DNA from: CAVVZJ01 sp963752755
GTDB lineage: Bacteria > Planctomycetota > Planctomycetia > Isosphaerales > Isosphaeraceae
DNA: 64,000 nucleotides
Direction of reading: 5' to 3'
Assembly (NCBI GenBank): GCA_963752755.1
Contig: CAVVZJ010000004.1
Span: 186,001 to 250,000, forward strand
The notes under the pieces were generated by a model, which searched no databases, was not told the origin of the DNA, and was given only the letters and a program-made list of their open reading frames with translations. Position 1 is the first letter of the stretch. Each line of letters starts with the position of its first letter. A program made the position numbers and the translations under genes. Shown in pieces: positions 37,901 through 48,200 of this stretch.

Positions 37901-39516
37901 GAGCGGCGGTGATTTGGGTTCCGGGTGAGAATTCCGAGGTGTTGCCGGTGTTGAATGGAAGGGTCGTGGCGGTCGCGGTGAGGTAGTTGCCAACGATTGT
38001 GGGTGTGCTCAGCAGAGTATCAATCAGGGCGTTGCCGTTGGAATCGGTTGTCACCGTGAGCGAGCCGACATAGTTGCGACCCTGGCCGTTACCGGATGGA
38101 TCGGGCTGGGCTTGACTGAAGAGCTCGATGTAGTACTGGCGGTTCGGCGTGCTGTTGAAGGAGCCTTGAAGGAGTGTCCGGCCGGCGGCGGTGGCGACGT
38201 CGAGAGAAGATGGGGTAGTTCTGCAAGCCGTTGGCGCCGGTGTCGGTGTCACCGGTGTCGTTGGCCGTGATACCATCGCCGCCGAGGTCGATGCCCAGCG
38301 CGGTGTTGCTGTAGATGGAATTCGAAAGGATCGGATTGCTGTTGCCACTGAGGATCGTGACGCCGGCGCTCGGGACCGTCTTGCCGTTGAAGGCGATGAC
38401 ATTGCCCGCGCCGTTGAGCGTGCCGCCGATCGCGTTATTGCTGCTGTTGGTCAGGAGGATGCCCGCGGAGCCGTTGCCCAGATCGAGCGAACCGGCCTGG
38501 TTGGTGCCGATGGTGTTGCCCTGAATCCGGGTACTGCTGGCTCCGCTCAGGCGGATGCCGTTGAGCGCGTTGGCCCCGATCAAGTTGCTGGTGCCGGTCG
38601 TCGTGCCGCCGATGGTGGTGAAGGCGGCGTTCTGGACGTCCACACCGTTGCCGCCGTTCGGAACCGGAGCATTGCTGGCCTGGCTGACGCCGATCAAGTT
38701 GCCATCGACGAGGTTGTTGCGGGCCGGTGCACCGCTGATCAAGACACCGGCGCCGGTGTTGCCCGAGATGACATTGCTATCACCCGGCTGATCACCCCCG
38801 ATGAAATTCGAGTCGCCGAGAACCCGGATGCCCGGACCGCCGTTGGGTAAGGCGCCGTTGCCGTCGGAAGTCGTACCGATGTAGTTGCCGACGATCACGT
38901 TCTTCGACGAACCGAGGCCCAGCTCGATCCCTGCACCACCGTTGCCGGAGATGAGGTTGTGAGCCAGGGAGGTCGATCCTCCGATGGCAACCTGAGAAGC
39001 GCCCTGAACGAGAATGCCCGCGTTCTTGTTCGGGACGTTCTTGGCGCCGTTGGTGTCGGTGCCGATCACACACCCGGTAATCGAGACGTTGTTGGCACCG
39101 ACGACGATGCCGTTGGAGTTGTAATTATAAATCGCGAGGGCCTTGATCACCGTATCGCTGGCGGAGATCTGCAAACCGTTCGCGACGGTGCCGCCGCCGT
39201 CGAGGGCGATCAAGGGCGTGTTCTGATAGCCGGGCTGGCTTGAGCCGTCGATCGTGACAGTATCGGTGATCGCGGGCAGGGCGCCGGCGACCTTGTTGAC
39301 CCCGGCCGGACTGAGGTTGAAGTTGATGATATCGGGCCCGGCGTGCGCATTGGCCAGGTTGATGGCGTCGGTCAGGGTGACCACCTTGTTCGGGGTGTCG
39401 GTCACGGTGTAAACGGTGAGCAACTGCCGGTCCTCCAGGCACTCCAGCCGGGGACGTCGGAGCCGGGTTCGGGCACGAACGCCCGGTCGGGTGGCGCCGA
39501 TCAGGCTACGTCTCAT
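34986..39516 (-). CDS. giant exported adhesin-like protein: beta-helix, five DUF11 repeats, Calx-beta (one frameshift)
   Basis: ATG 39516 (AGAGGAAGAACC upstream) begins MRRSLIGATRPGVRARTRLR then RPRLECLEDRQLLTVYTVTD, the planctomycete N-terminal LEDRQLL export-type motif. A right-handed beta-helix region follows (~45-430), with repeated N-x-I-x-G-N and IGG words (AHNLISGNGGAGIELG; SNVISGNTGAGVLI; STRIQGNTIGTNQAG). After a one-base shift near 38203 come five DUF11 repeats of ~120 residues: ADLALTITDNPDPATLNGSL, ADLQVTLTTDPTSG, ADLAVRVDSSSPTL, VDVSISQVANPVP and ADLAVSIQTSAGSVL, each with a VTNxGPxxATNV-like strand. Then a Calx-beta domain (VREDAGQATITLVRSHGNAG), a Big/SbsA-like domain (GVRLTFSEPLDPTSATNPAN) and a C-terminal region ending ARQFSLRRYRRG. 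Total about 1510 residues. Probably a cell-surface structural or adhesive protein. Confidence 0.8.
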
Positions 39517-40007
39517 GGTTCTTCCTCTTGGGCTTGGAGCCATCAGTCCGGCGAGAATGGGACCGGGATACCGAAACATACACCGTAAATTGATTCGACT
39601 GGGCAAAATTCGCGGGCTGGCTCGACCGCTCGAACCAGCTTTGGCTTCAGCATCCTCCGCGCAGTGATTGGCGTCAAGCAAAAAATCCAAACAACCAACC
39701 AATCATGAACTGAGGTGGGACGGCCTCCGTTCCGGCGATGACATCTAATCGGCATCGACAAGCAGGTAATTGGGCAAACTCGATTACGTTCTTTTGACGA
39801 TAACGGTCCAGCGGAGGGGCCGCCAGGGGTGACCGCCGTCGGAATTCGAGGGCGTGGTGGGTCGTCCGGGAGGCTGGGCGGCCGCCTCGCCTGCTTGACC
39901 GGGGCGTCTGGTCCGTCAGAATGGGAGCAATGGGAGGTGGTCCCTGGCCGGGTTCAGGACCGCCCGGGGAGCGGCCGAGTGGTCCAGGGCCAAGAGGGAG
40001 ACGATCA
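39517..40007. promoter_or_regulatory. divergent intergenic region
   Basis: About 490 bases between the divergent surface-protein and hydrolase-like genes. An AT-rich patch at 39670-39715 (CAAGCAAAAAATCCAAACAACC) and another at 39780-39800 are the best candidates for promoters. No gene or clear hairpin was recognised. The GAGGGAG at 39995-40001 serves as ribosome-binding site for the rightward gene. Confidence 0.45.
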
Positions 40008-42344
40008 ATGCGAAACGACGAGCCGACGACCCGCCTGCGACGGATGGCGGCCCTGGCCCTGGGCCTGACCCTGATGGCGGTAACGCCGGCGCGGGGGGAA
40101 TACGTCCGGCTCAAGAACGGCCAGACGTTTCGCGGCCTGGTGGACAAGGACGGCACGCTGGTCCAGGTGTACGACTACGACGGCCGGTGGCGGGTCATCC
40201 TCCGCGACACCAAGATTGCCGCGATCGAGAACGACAGCCCGCCCGACCCGGTAAAGTTTGATCTGATCCAGCCGCTGACCGTGCATGCGGGTGAGTTGCC
40301 GGCGTTCGCTCACCACATTGAGACGACGCCTTGGGACCAGTTCGGGCGTCGGAAGTTCCGCTACGTCGGCACACGATCGGGCAAGGCGACCGAGATGACG
40401 CAGGCGATCTACCAGATGAAGTCGCACGCAGTGCGCATCCGGGGTGTGGACGGATTCTGGAACGCACCGCTGGCGCTGGAGTGTGTGCCGAGGGAGGTCG
40501 TGCTGGGCCTGCTGGCGAAGGTCGATCAGAAGGACCAGGACAAGCGGCTCTCCGTCGGCTCGTTCCTGATTCAGGCCGGCTGGTACGGCGAGGCCCGTGC
40601 CGAGCTGGAGCGGATCGCCCGCGACTTCCCGGAGTTGCAGGAGCGCGTTGCGACGGTCAAGCGGCTGGTGGCCGAGTCCGCGGCGCGGGAGAAGCTGACG
40701 GAGATCGACCGTCGTCGGCAGGGCCAGCAACCACGCGAGGTCCTGGCCCGGTTGCGGTCGTTCCCGCTGGACGATGCGCCGCCCGAGATTCTCACGACCG
40801 TCCGCGACCAGCTCCGAAGCGCGGAAGCTCAGCACGACGACGACCGCGCGCTCGCCGACGCGGTGGCGCGGCTGGCCGACGAGCTCACACCCGAGGCGCG
40901 CCGGGAGGTCGAGGGGCGTCTGCTGGAGATCCTCCGCGTGCTCTCCGAGGCGCCCGACGCCGTCCGCGACCGCCTGGCCCCGTTCCGTAAGGCGGAAGGG
41001 TCGCTCACGCCGGAGCAGAAGTTCGCGCTGGTGCTCTCGGCCTGGGTCGTGGGCGCCGACGCCGCGGTCACGGACATGGCAGCGGCCGACATGCTCTGGG
41101 ATGCCCGCGAGCTGGTCCGCGCTTACCTCGTCTCGACCGACGCGGCCGCCCGAGCGGCCCTGCTCGGTCAGCTCCAGTCGCTTTCCTGGCCCGCCTCCGA
41201 TGACCACCCGCCGCGTTCGCTCGATCTGCCGACCGTCACCGCGATGGCCCGCCTGATGCCCCCGCCCTTCCACGATGAGCAGCGGGTCTCGCCCGGCCAG
41301 GCTCGCTTGGTCCGCATCCACGACGACCCCAATCCCCGGCAGCCGACCGAGTACGCCGTGCTCCTGCCGTCGGAGTATCACCCCTTGCGGTCGTACCCGG
41401 TCGTCGTGGCGCTTCACGGCGAGGAGTCGCCGATCGAGACGATCGGCTGGCTGGCCGAGCAGGCCCAGCAACGCGGCTACATCGTGATCGCCCCCGAGTA
41501 CAACCTGCGCGACCAGCAGCGCGTTTATCGCTATACCCCGAGCGAGCACGCCGCCGTCGAGCTGGCCTTGCGGGACGCGCGGAGGCGGTTCGCGATCGAC
41601 TCGAACCGGGTCTTCCTCGTCGGTCAGATCGAGGGGGGCAACATGGCCTGGGACCTCGGCCTCGCCCACCCCGACCTCTTCGCCGGTGTGGTCGTGATCT
41701 CCGGCCTGCCCGGCAAATACGTTTGGTCGTCACGGACTCAGGCCCCGCTCGTGCCCATGTACATCGTGATGGGCGAGCTTGCACCAACCGAAGACCCGAT
41801 CGTCTTCGAGCAGTGGGCCAAGCCACAGATTATGCATAATAGTGAGTTGATTTATGTGAAGTACTTCCGGCGCGGTCTGGAAGCGTTGCCGGAGGAGGCG
41901 CCGCAGGTCTTCGACTGGATGACGGGTCGCCGCCGCGATCCCTCGCCCAAGGAGTTCGAGGCCGCGACCGCGCGGGACTGTGACGTCCGCTTCTTCGGCG
42001 TGGTCATCCGCGAGTTTTCTCCGAGGCGGACGGTCGCTCCCGAGGCGGCCGACCCGCTCGGACGGAACCTCCGGGCGGCGAAGATCGAGTTCCGGGCCAA
42101 TAATGTCCTGAACAAGTTGGTCGTCGATACGAGCGGCGTCCTGGCGCTCGACGTGTGGGTGAATCCCGACACCCTCGAATTCGACAAGAGGGTCGAGGTC
42201 CAGCTCAACGGCAAGTCCATTTACAGGGACGTACCGAAACTCGACGCACTTGAGCCGTTCCTCGAAGACCTCCGCATCCGGGGCGACCGGCAGCAGGTTT
42301 ACTGGCTGCGCGTCTCGGCCAGGCTGGGACGGGGACGGTTCTGA
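40008..42344 (+). CDS. exported alpha/beta-hydrolase-like protein without the nucleophile serine
   Basis: An intact 778-residue product from ATG 40008. Signal peptide MRNDEPTTRLRRMAALALGL, cleavage near ARG-EY. A short SH3-like start (YVRLKNGQTFRGLVDKDG) is followed by a long helical region (~170-400; RSAEAQHDDDRALADAVARL). An alpha/beta-hydrolase core comes at ~440-640: TEYAVLLPSEYHPLRSYPVV, VALHGEESPIETIGWLAEQA, YIVIAPEYNL, RFAIDSNRVFLVGQIEGGNM, LAHPDLFAGVVVISGLPGKY, APLVPMYIVMGELAPTED. In active esterases of this type the turn reads GxSxGG; here it is GQIEGG, so the nucleophile position is Ile. A C-terminal beta-rich domain (~680-770) ends the chain. It is probably a non-hydrolytic binding protein; whether another residue is used is unknown. 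Confidence 0.75.
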   Translation: MRNDEPTTRLRRMAALALGLTLMAVTPARGEYVRLKNGQTFRGLVDKDGTLVQVYDYDGRWRVILRDTKIAAIENDSPPDPVKFDLIQPLTVHAGELPAFAHHIETTPWDQFGRRKFRYVGTRSGKATEMTQAIYQMKSHAVRIRGVDGFWNAPLALECVPREVVLGLLAKVDQKDQDKRLSVGSFLIQAGWYGEARAELERIARDFPELQERVATVKRLVAESAAREKLTEIDRRRQGQQPREVLARLRSFPLDDAPPEILTTVRDQLRSAEAQHDDDRALADAVARLADELTPEARREVEGRLLEILRVLSEAPDAVRDRLAPFRKAEGSLTPEQKFALVLSAWVVGADAAVTDMAAADMLWDARELVRAYLVSTDAAARAALLGQLQSLSWPASDDHPPRSLDLPTVTAMARLMPPPFHDEQRVSPGQARLVRIHDDPNPRQPTEYAVLLPSEYHPLRSYPVVVALHGEESPIETIGWLAEQAQQRGYIVIAPEYNLRDQQRVYRYTPSEHAAVELALRDARRRFAIDSNRVFLVGQIEGGNMAWDLGLAHPDLFAGVVVISGLPGKYVWSSRTQAPLVPMYIVMGELAPTEDPIVFEQWAKPQIMHNSELIYVKYFRRGLEALPEEAPQVFDWMTGRRRDPSPKEFEAATARDCDVRFFGVVIREFSPRRTVAPEAADPLGRNLRAAKIEFRANNVLNKLVVDTSGVLALDVWVNPDTLEFDKRVEVQLNGKSIYRDVPKLDALEPFLEDLRIRGDRQQVYWLRVSARLGRGRF

Positions 42345-42665
42345 AAGCGGTTCTTCGGGACCGGACACGCTCTCGGGCGAGCGTTGGACCTCCGCCTCCC
42401 CCTGGCTGGTCTCACCCCACGAGGAGGAGGGAGGAGGGTTGAATGGTCTTCCCGGATGGGATGGACACCGCCCGGTCGGCCGCACCCTGAGCGTAGGCCA
42501 GCGTCTTGGACAAGCTGACTTTTGAACGCCAAGGATCGACGTCCTGAGGACCGTGGCGGGGCAGGCCCTCGGTCTGGCGACGACCTGGCACCGGCCACAC
42601 GGAAGCAATTTCAGATCAAGGGGGAAAGGAGGGCCGACACGGCCATCCGCCGGGGTCCGCTCCGC
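42345..42665. other. convergent intergenic region
   Basis: About 320 bases between the ends of the hydrolase-like gene and the PEP-CTERM gene. Contains GGAGGAGGGAGGAGG near 42421-42435 and no recognised gene or strong terminator. Confidence 0.4.
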
Positions 42666-43286
42666 TTAACCCTGACCGCTCGGCGAACACGTCCGATCCG
42701 GGTCAGCCCCGGCTCTCATTCGTCGGCGGGAGTAGCCGAGGACCGACAGAACGCCGCACGTCAACAAGACCAGGCTACCGGGCTCGGGCACTTTCGGCAC
42801 CAAGGCGGTCCAGTGCCCACTGCCCCTACCCAGCGATCCGGGCCCGCCATTGATGGCGTTATACGTGTCGCCACCGGGGTAGTCGAACAGGATCGACAGG
42901 AAGACGTTCCCGAACAACTGGTCGTGGTAGGCGGCGACCGCCAATCCTTGGTTCGCATCGTGGAAGATCGGCAGCCCTGTGGTCGGATCGACGAAGGCGG
43001 TATTATCCAGGCCGATGCTGCTGGGTGTCGTGTACGGGAGTGGATCGATGCCCGGGAACGAGAACTGGATATTCGTGATATCCGTTTGAGTAATCATTCC
43101 CGACTGGACCACGCTCAATGGAACCTGGAACGAGGCGGTAGTCGGCGCCATGCCGATCGGAGAATCGGTGACCCAGTCGTAGGTCACCATCGGATCGGCT
43201 CGGGCCGGCGTGGCGACCCAGGCCGAGAGTCCGACCACCAGCAGCAGTCGGGTTGTGAACGTCAGGCAGAGCCTCCGGCAAGTCAT
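42666..43286 (-). CDS. PEP-CTERM sorting-signal protein
   Basis: Intact, 206 residues from ATG 43286. This start is preferred because TGGAGAAATCGCCG directly precedes it; the upstream ATG at 43301 lacks a ribosome-binding site. The signal peptide MTCRRLCLTFTTRLLLVVGL continues to ATPARA-DP. The body is short and beta-rich (VTYDWVTDSPIGMAPTTASF; VPLSVVQSGMITQTDITNIQ; LGLPIFHDANQG-like segments; VFLSILFDYPGGDTYN). The C-terminus has the sorting tripartite signal: VPEPGSLVLLTCGVLSVLGY then SRRRMRA. Exosortase processing and envelope or extracellular location are expected from the motif. No exosortase gene is in this window. Function of the body unknown. Confidence 0.85.
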   Translation of the reverse strand: MTCRRLCLTFTTRLLLVVGLSAWVATPARADPMVTYDWVTDSPIGMAPTTASFQVPLSVVQSGMITQTDITNIQFSFPGIDPLPYTTPSSIGLDNTAFVDPTTGLPIFHDANQGLAVAAYHDQLFGNVFLSILFDYPGGDTYNAINGGPGSLGRGSGHWTALVPKVPEPGSLVLLTCGVLSVLGYSRRRMRAGADPDRTCSPSGQG

Positions 43287-43301
43287 CGGCGATTTCTCCA
43301 T

Positions 43302-43761
43302 TCGTAGTAGCGGAAGCGTGGGCGGTACACGGAGGGCGAATCATCACAAACCCGTCCGGTGTTTTCAAGAATGCGGCCGGCCGAGTCCTCCTCACCAAAC
43401 CTTTCGAAACCGAGGCTTCCTCAGCGACAAGGTTTGGTGGGCCCTTGCCGGCGGCGTTGGTCAGGATCATGTTCGCTGGCGGCGAAGGGGAGAAGGGCGC
43501 CGAAGGAATGGCGAGGCTGACTGAACCCTCCGGGATCAATCAAAGTTCCGAAATGCCGTAGGATACCCGACTTGACCGGAGGTGCGGGGAGATTGCTGCG
43601 GTGTCAGCGGCGATTGGCCGCGGAGGTTTTCCCATTTCGGGGTTGGACTGATCGCCCTTTCTGGGCCGAAGGCGCGCACGACGACCGCCGCGGTGGTGGG
43701 ACCGCGGCGGTCGGGGGGGAAGGCCAGGGAGCGGAGAAACGCAAGCGTCGCTGTCAGGTTT
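43302..43761. other. intergenic region after the secretion/pilus locus
   Basis: About 460 bases between the DUF1559 gene (ending 43762) and the PEP-CTERM gene start. It contains a perfect 12-bp hairpin (43683-43712) listed separately and no convincing gene. Promoter elements for the leftward PEP-CTERM gene are expected near 43290-43400. Confidence 0.45.
43683..43712 (-). terminator. hairpin downstream of the DUF1559 gene
   Basis: GACCGCCGCGGT (43683-43694) and ACCGCGGCGGTC (43701-43712) are perfect reverse complements with a six-base loop, 50 bases past the last gene of the locus. No U-tract follows, so it is either a GC-type terminator or an mRNA end stabiliser. Confidence 0.55.
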
Positions 43762-45000
43762 TTACTGGGCGCCCGGGATCTCGTCGGCGCTGAGCGGGAG
43801 CTGGCGGTAGAGCAGCGGCATGTTCTGGCCGTCGGGGGTGATCAGCTTGGCATAGACGACACCGTTGACGTCGTCGGTGATGTAGCGGGTCGAGCCGTCA
43901 CACATGCCGACCACGATGCCGCCGGGATGCAGGCTGTTGGCGAACGGCGAGGCGCCGTCTTCCAGGCCGTTGCGGGAGCCGTAGTTGATCTCCTCGAACG
44001 AGCCTTTCGTGTTGGCGCAGGCCCAGCCGGGGCCGTCCTGCTGCTGGGTGCCTTGCTTGATCGGGGAAAGGTCGGTCGCCTGGGTGCAGTTACCGCCGTA
44101 GGGTCGGCAGACGAAATTGGCGCCGATGGCGCAGACGAAGTTGGGGTGAGCGCAGGCCCAGTTGGTGATCACTCCACTGGAATAGGTGTTGCCGTTGGAG
44201 GCGCCACCGGTGGAGTTCTCGATGAGCAGCAGCGTGGTGGAGAGGCCGTCCTTGATCGAGGAGGAGGTGTGGTTGACATCCCAGGGAGCGCGACCAGTGG
44301 CCGTGCCCTGGAACATCACGCTGGACTTCTTGAAGCCCGACAGGGTCCCCCAACTGATCGAGGAGTAGCTGCCGCCGACGGCCGACCCGGTCCAGCCGAC
44401 GCCGGCCACGCCGTTGCCGTGCCAGAGGGCGAAGCCTGCGTTCACGCCGTAGGAGAGGTTACCGGCGCCCTGGATGGACGTATCGTCGTTGGGGCAGCGG
44501 AGGATGGCGATGTCGGTGTTGCTGATCGTGAAGTTCGAGGCGTTGATCTGGTTGTCGCCGGAGCGGGTGGCCGGGTCGTAGTAAACGCGGTTGCGGTTGA
44601 AGCCGTTGTAGAGCGTCTGCTGGTCGAGCCCGGGCAGGATGTCCACGACCCAGCTATAGAGCGGCCCGACGTCGGTGGGCTGTGCGGGTGGGCTGGCGGC
44701 GGAGATCATGCCGAAGTTGCTGCCGTTGAAGAAGAGCATCAACGGCGAGTTGGAGATGCTGGTGTTGCCGGCCACCTCGCCCCAGGTTGTGGCGTTGGGG
44801 AGGCGGTTCTTCTGATTCAGGTAATTCTGGAGGGCGAAGCCGATGTTCTTGACGTTGTTCATGCACTGAGTTCGGCGGGCGGCCTCGCGCGCGGAACTGA
44901 TAGCCGGCAGAATCAAGGCCATCAGGATGCCGATGATGGCGATGACCACCAGCAGCTCGATCAAGGTGAACCCGCGAGGGTGAGGGCGACGTGCGCTCAT
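43762..45000 (-). CDS. DUF1559 prepilin-like protein
   Basis: Intact, 412 residues from ATG 45000 (AGAGGAGCC upstream). Type III signal: MSARRPHPRGFTLIELLVVI with Gly-Phe at the prepilin-peptidase cut, Glu at +5 and hydrophobic helix AIIGILMALILPAISSAREA. The DUF1559 hallmark follows, ARRTQCMNNVKNIGFALQNY, and near the end the family's H-x-G-G motif NSLHPGGIVVGMCDGSTRYI. This family is hugely expanded in planctomycetes; individual roles are unknown, but the N-terminus implies processing by PilD and insertion in a pilus-like fibre or the membrane. Eight Cys residues in the second half could form disulfides. It is the last gene of the leftward locus, 214 bases after the GspK-like gene. Confidence 0.92.
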   Translation of the reverse strand: MSARRPHPRGFTLIELLVVIAIIGILMALILPAISSAREAARRTQCMNNVKNIGFALQNYLNQKNRLPNATTWGEVAGNTSISNSPLMLFFNGSNFGMISAASPPAQPTDVGPLYSWVVDILPGLDQQTLYNGFNRNRVYYDPATRSGDNQINASNFTISNTDIAILRCPNDDTSIQGAGNLSYGVNAGFALWHGNGVAGVGWTGSAVGGSYSSISWGTLSGFKKSSVMFQGTATGRAPWDVNHTSSSIKDGLSTTLLLIENSTGGASNGNTYSSGVITNWACAHPNFVCAIGANFVCRPYGGNCTQATDLSPIKQGTQQQDGPGWACANTKGSFEEINYGSRNGLEDGASPFANSLHPGGIVVGMCDGSTRYITDDVNGVVYAKLITPDGQNMPLLYRQLPLSADEIPGAQ

Positions 45001-45214
45001 GATTGGCTCCTCTGGCGACCGTGGACGGTGACTACGACTATTGTAACGGGCAACGCCAGGCGTTGCCAAGACATCTCGGGCGGTTGCCGGGGCGATCGCA
45101 GGATCGGCTGCATGGCTCGACGGTCATCGGGGGGGCGCCGAAGGCCGGGCGTTGCGGGGCGGGCCGGGGCGTCGGGGGGGACGACGCCCACGGCCCGGGG
45201 ACACCTGGCCGGGG

Positions 45215-48200
45215 TCACTCGATCCGGCGCTGGTGGATGATCATATTGCGGAAGTCCGGGGGATTGGCCGGGTCGAAGCCGGTGGCTCGGGTGCGGTCGA
45301 TGATGTAGAAGGCCCGGTGGCGGACATTGCGACCCTCGGCCCTGCCGACCTCGGGCCCAAGCTCATCGAGCGCCAGGGTCGGATCGACCTGGACCATCTG
45401 GGTATTGCCCTCGCGGACGACCTCGAAGAGGCCGACCGTGACCCAGACGGCGTACTGGTGACTCCGCACGGTCGTCAAGTTCATCAGCTTCTGGAGCCAT
45501 TCGGTGCGGAAGTAGGGGTGGCGTCGGCGGTCGTTGAGAGTCTGGGGATTGCCTAGATTGTCGGTGTACGTCCGGGTGTTGGCCCCGAGGAAGACGCTGT
45601 TGCCGTTCTGGTCGGGGGTGGGGGTGGCGAAGTTCGGACGGGCGCCGGGAGGGGTGGCGGCGGCGTACGGATAGAGGTTGACGTGGTCGATCCCGTAGGT
45701 GCCGCCGGCCGGGAAGGGGGTCGCGTCGTTGGCAAAGGGCGAGCCGTCGAAGGTGGCGGCGTCGTTGGGCGGATTGTTGCCGGTGAGCATCTCGTCCGGG
45801 ATCTGGAAGAGGCGGCGTGTGGGGATCTGGAGCGTCTCGGGACGGCGCCCGGGTTTGTGGATGATGACGTTGCCATTCGTATCCACGTCGAAGCGGTCGG
45901 AGATGTCGTAGAGACGGGCCGGTCGCAGGAGGGTGTCGTAGATGTCGTTGGAGCTCAGCGCCCGGTAGGGACGGTCGGGCAGGTTCTGGGTGCCATTGAA
46001 GGGCGCGGCGGCCGGCGTGTTGGGGGTGGTCCAGATCGGCTGGCTGGTCGCGTAGGGCGAGAAGACGAGGCCGGAGCCGCCGTGGCGGAGCTTGAGGAAG
46101 TCGCTGAAGGCGGCCTTCATGTAGTTGCTGTAGGAGTTGTTCGTCAGGCCGCTGACGTAGGCCGTCGCGTAGGGAATGCCGCGGCCGAGCGGGTAGAGGT
46201 TGAGGTCGGAGACCGGGTAGGTAAACGACGGGATGCCGGTCGGGTAAATGGAGGAGACGACGCGGGGCACGCCGAAGACGCCGGTGGTGGTGGGCAGACC
46301 GGTGACGGCGTCGTTGGACGGCCAGGCGGCGGAGGTGGAACCGACGGTATAGGGCCGGGCGGCGGCGGCCTCATCGACGTAGGCGTTGAGGATATTGAGC
46401 CGGTCATCGGCCATCAGGCCAGCGAAGACCTCTTCATCAACAATCGTATTGATATTCATCAGGCCCGGCTTGACGTCGCGACGGTACCAGTCGGCGTTTT
46501 GCCCCTGGGCCGCGGGGCCGATGGCGCCGAACATCGGGCTGGGGACCTCGAAGTATTCCAGCATCCGGTGCCAGCCGACGGTCCTCTGGCCGAAGAACGG
46601 AGCGGGGGAGACGGTGGAGTCGTAGAAGTTCGTGTAGAAAAAGGCATCCGAAAGGTAGGGGAAGGCATGCGTGTTGTTGATGCCGTTGAGCTTGCCCGGC
46701 GGCTGGCTAGCGGCATTGGGCAAGGGTTGCTGGTAGGCTGTCTGCGCGTTCTGCGGGGTGGTGTTGATATCCTCGGCGAAGATCTTGGTGAACAGCGCGG
46801 GCGGGCAGTTCGGCACCATGAGCAACTCGGCGACGCTGGTAAAGTCGCGGTCGTGGAAGGCCAGATGGTCCCAGGGGGACTCGTTCGGTCGGTTCTGCTC
46901 GCCGAGGGTGTGGAGGATGCGGGTATCGTTCGTCTCGTTGTTCTTCTTCTGCTGGACGTTCGTGGTCCCCGTGCCCGCCAGGGTGATTCGGGTCGTGTAG
47001 GGGTTTTGACCGTTGTTGCCGGTCTTGGGGTCCTGGGTGGAGACCTGCTCGCTGTAGCCGTAGGGGAAGGCGGGGGAGAAGCGGTCGGAGGTGGGAACGT
47101 CGTGACCGCCGCGGTAGGGCTGGAGGCGGCCGACGGCGTAGAGGTAGTGCTCATTGCCGGTGTTCAGCGATTCGGAGCTGCTGCCGGCGTTGCTAACACT
47201 CACGCCGTTCTCAACGTAGGGGAAGCGGATCGAATCGACGACCACCTTGGCGGAGCCGGGGTTGAGAGGGTTGGCGGGTCGGAGCAGGTGGAGCCAGTAG
47301 AAGTCGTTGTTGCCGGAGCCGACGGTGTAGTTGGGGAATTGCTTGACCAGCTCATCGAGCTGATTGGTGGCGTTGTTGTAATTGATCTCAGGCTTGTTCA
47401 ACTCGTCGGTGGCGGGGGGGTTGGTGTTGGCCAGGACGTAGTAGTTATTGTTGGGCGGGGTGTTCGTGTCGTTATTGGCGTCGCGGGGACCGTTGGCGTC
47501 CATCGCCCAGACGGCCGTCGTGAGGGCGCCCTGGGTGGCGCTGGTGCCGACGCCGGTGCCGCCGATGGGGACGAAATAGGTACTAACGGTGCTGGCGCTG
47601 AGCTGGCCGGTGAGGATGTTGGGCCGCTCGTAGATCGTCTCGGGGGCGGTGCCAGCCGTGGCGGCGGGGTTGTCCTTGGTGATGATGAAGCCCCAGCCGT
47701 TGAGGTCGAGGTCGCTGGCGGTGCCGATGGTCTTGTTATTGTTGGTGTCGGTGTAGTCGGGGTTCTTGGTGAGGAGGTTCGCCAGCTCGATGAAGAGGCG
47801 GCGCTGGGGGATGATATTGCCGTTGTTCTTGCGGATGGTCTGGAAGCCGAGGACCTCGTTGAGTGCGATCGGCGGGTACTCCATGCCGTACTGGACGAGC
47901 GGGGCCGGCAGCGGGAGGGGCGTTTCGGGGTAGATGATGTCCACGCCAGCGGGGTCGATGACGCCGTTGGTGTTGGTGTCGTTGCCGTTGGTCTCGGCGG
48001 GGCGGAGGGTCAGTTCGGGGTTGACGAAGCGGGTCATCGCGGCGTCGGGGTCGCGGAAGTCGATGATGTTGACGACGAACTGACTCAGCTCCGCCAGGCG
48101 CTCGGGCGGCGCGGCGATCGGCTCGTTGTAGGTGGCGTCCATGCCGCGTGCCGGCTCGATCCGGCGCGACTTGCCGACGAGGGGGTTTCCGGAGACCTGA

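Noticed and set aside
40005..41669. A 554-codon leftward open frame opposite the hydrolase-like gene
   Set aside because: No ribosome-binding site or recognisable domain; the rightward gene has a signal peptide and the alpha/beta fold.
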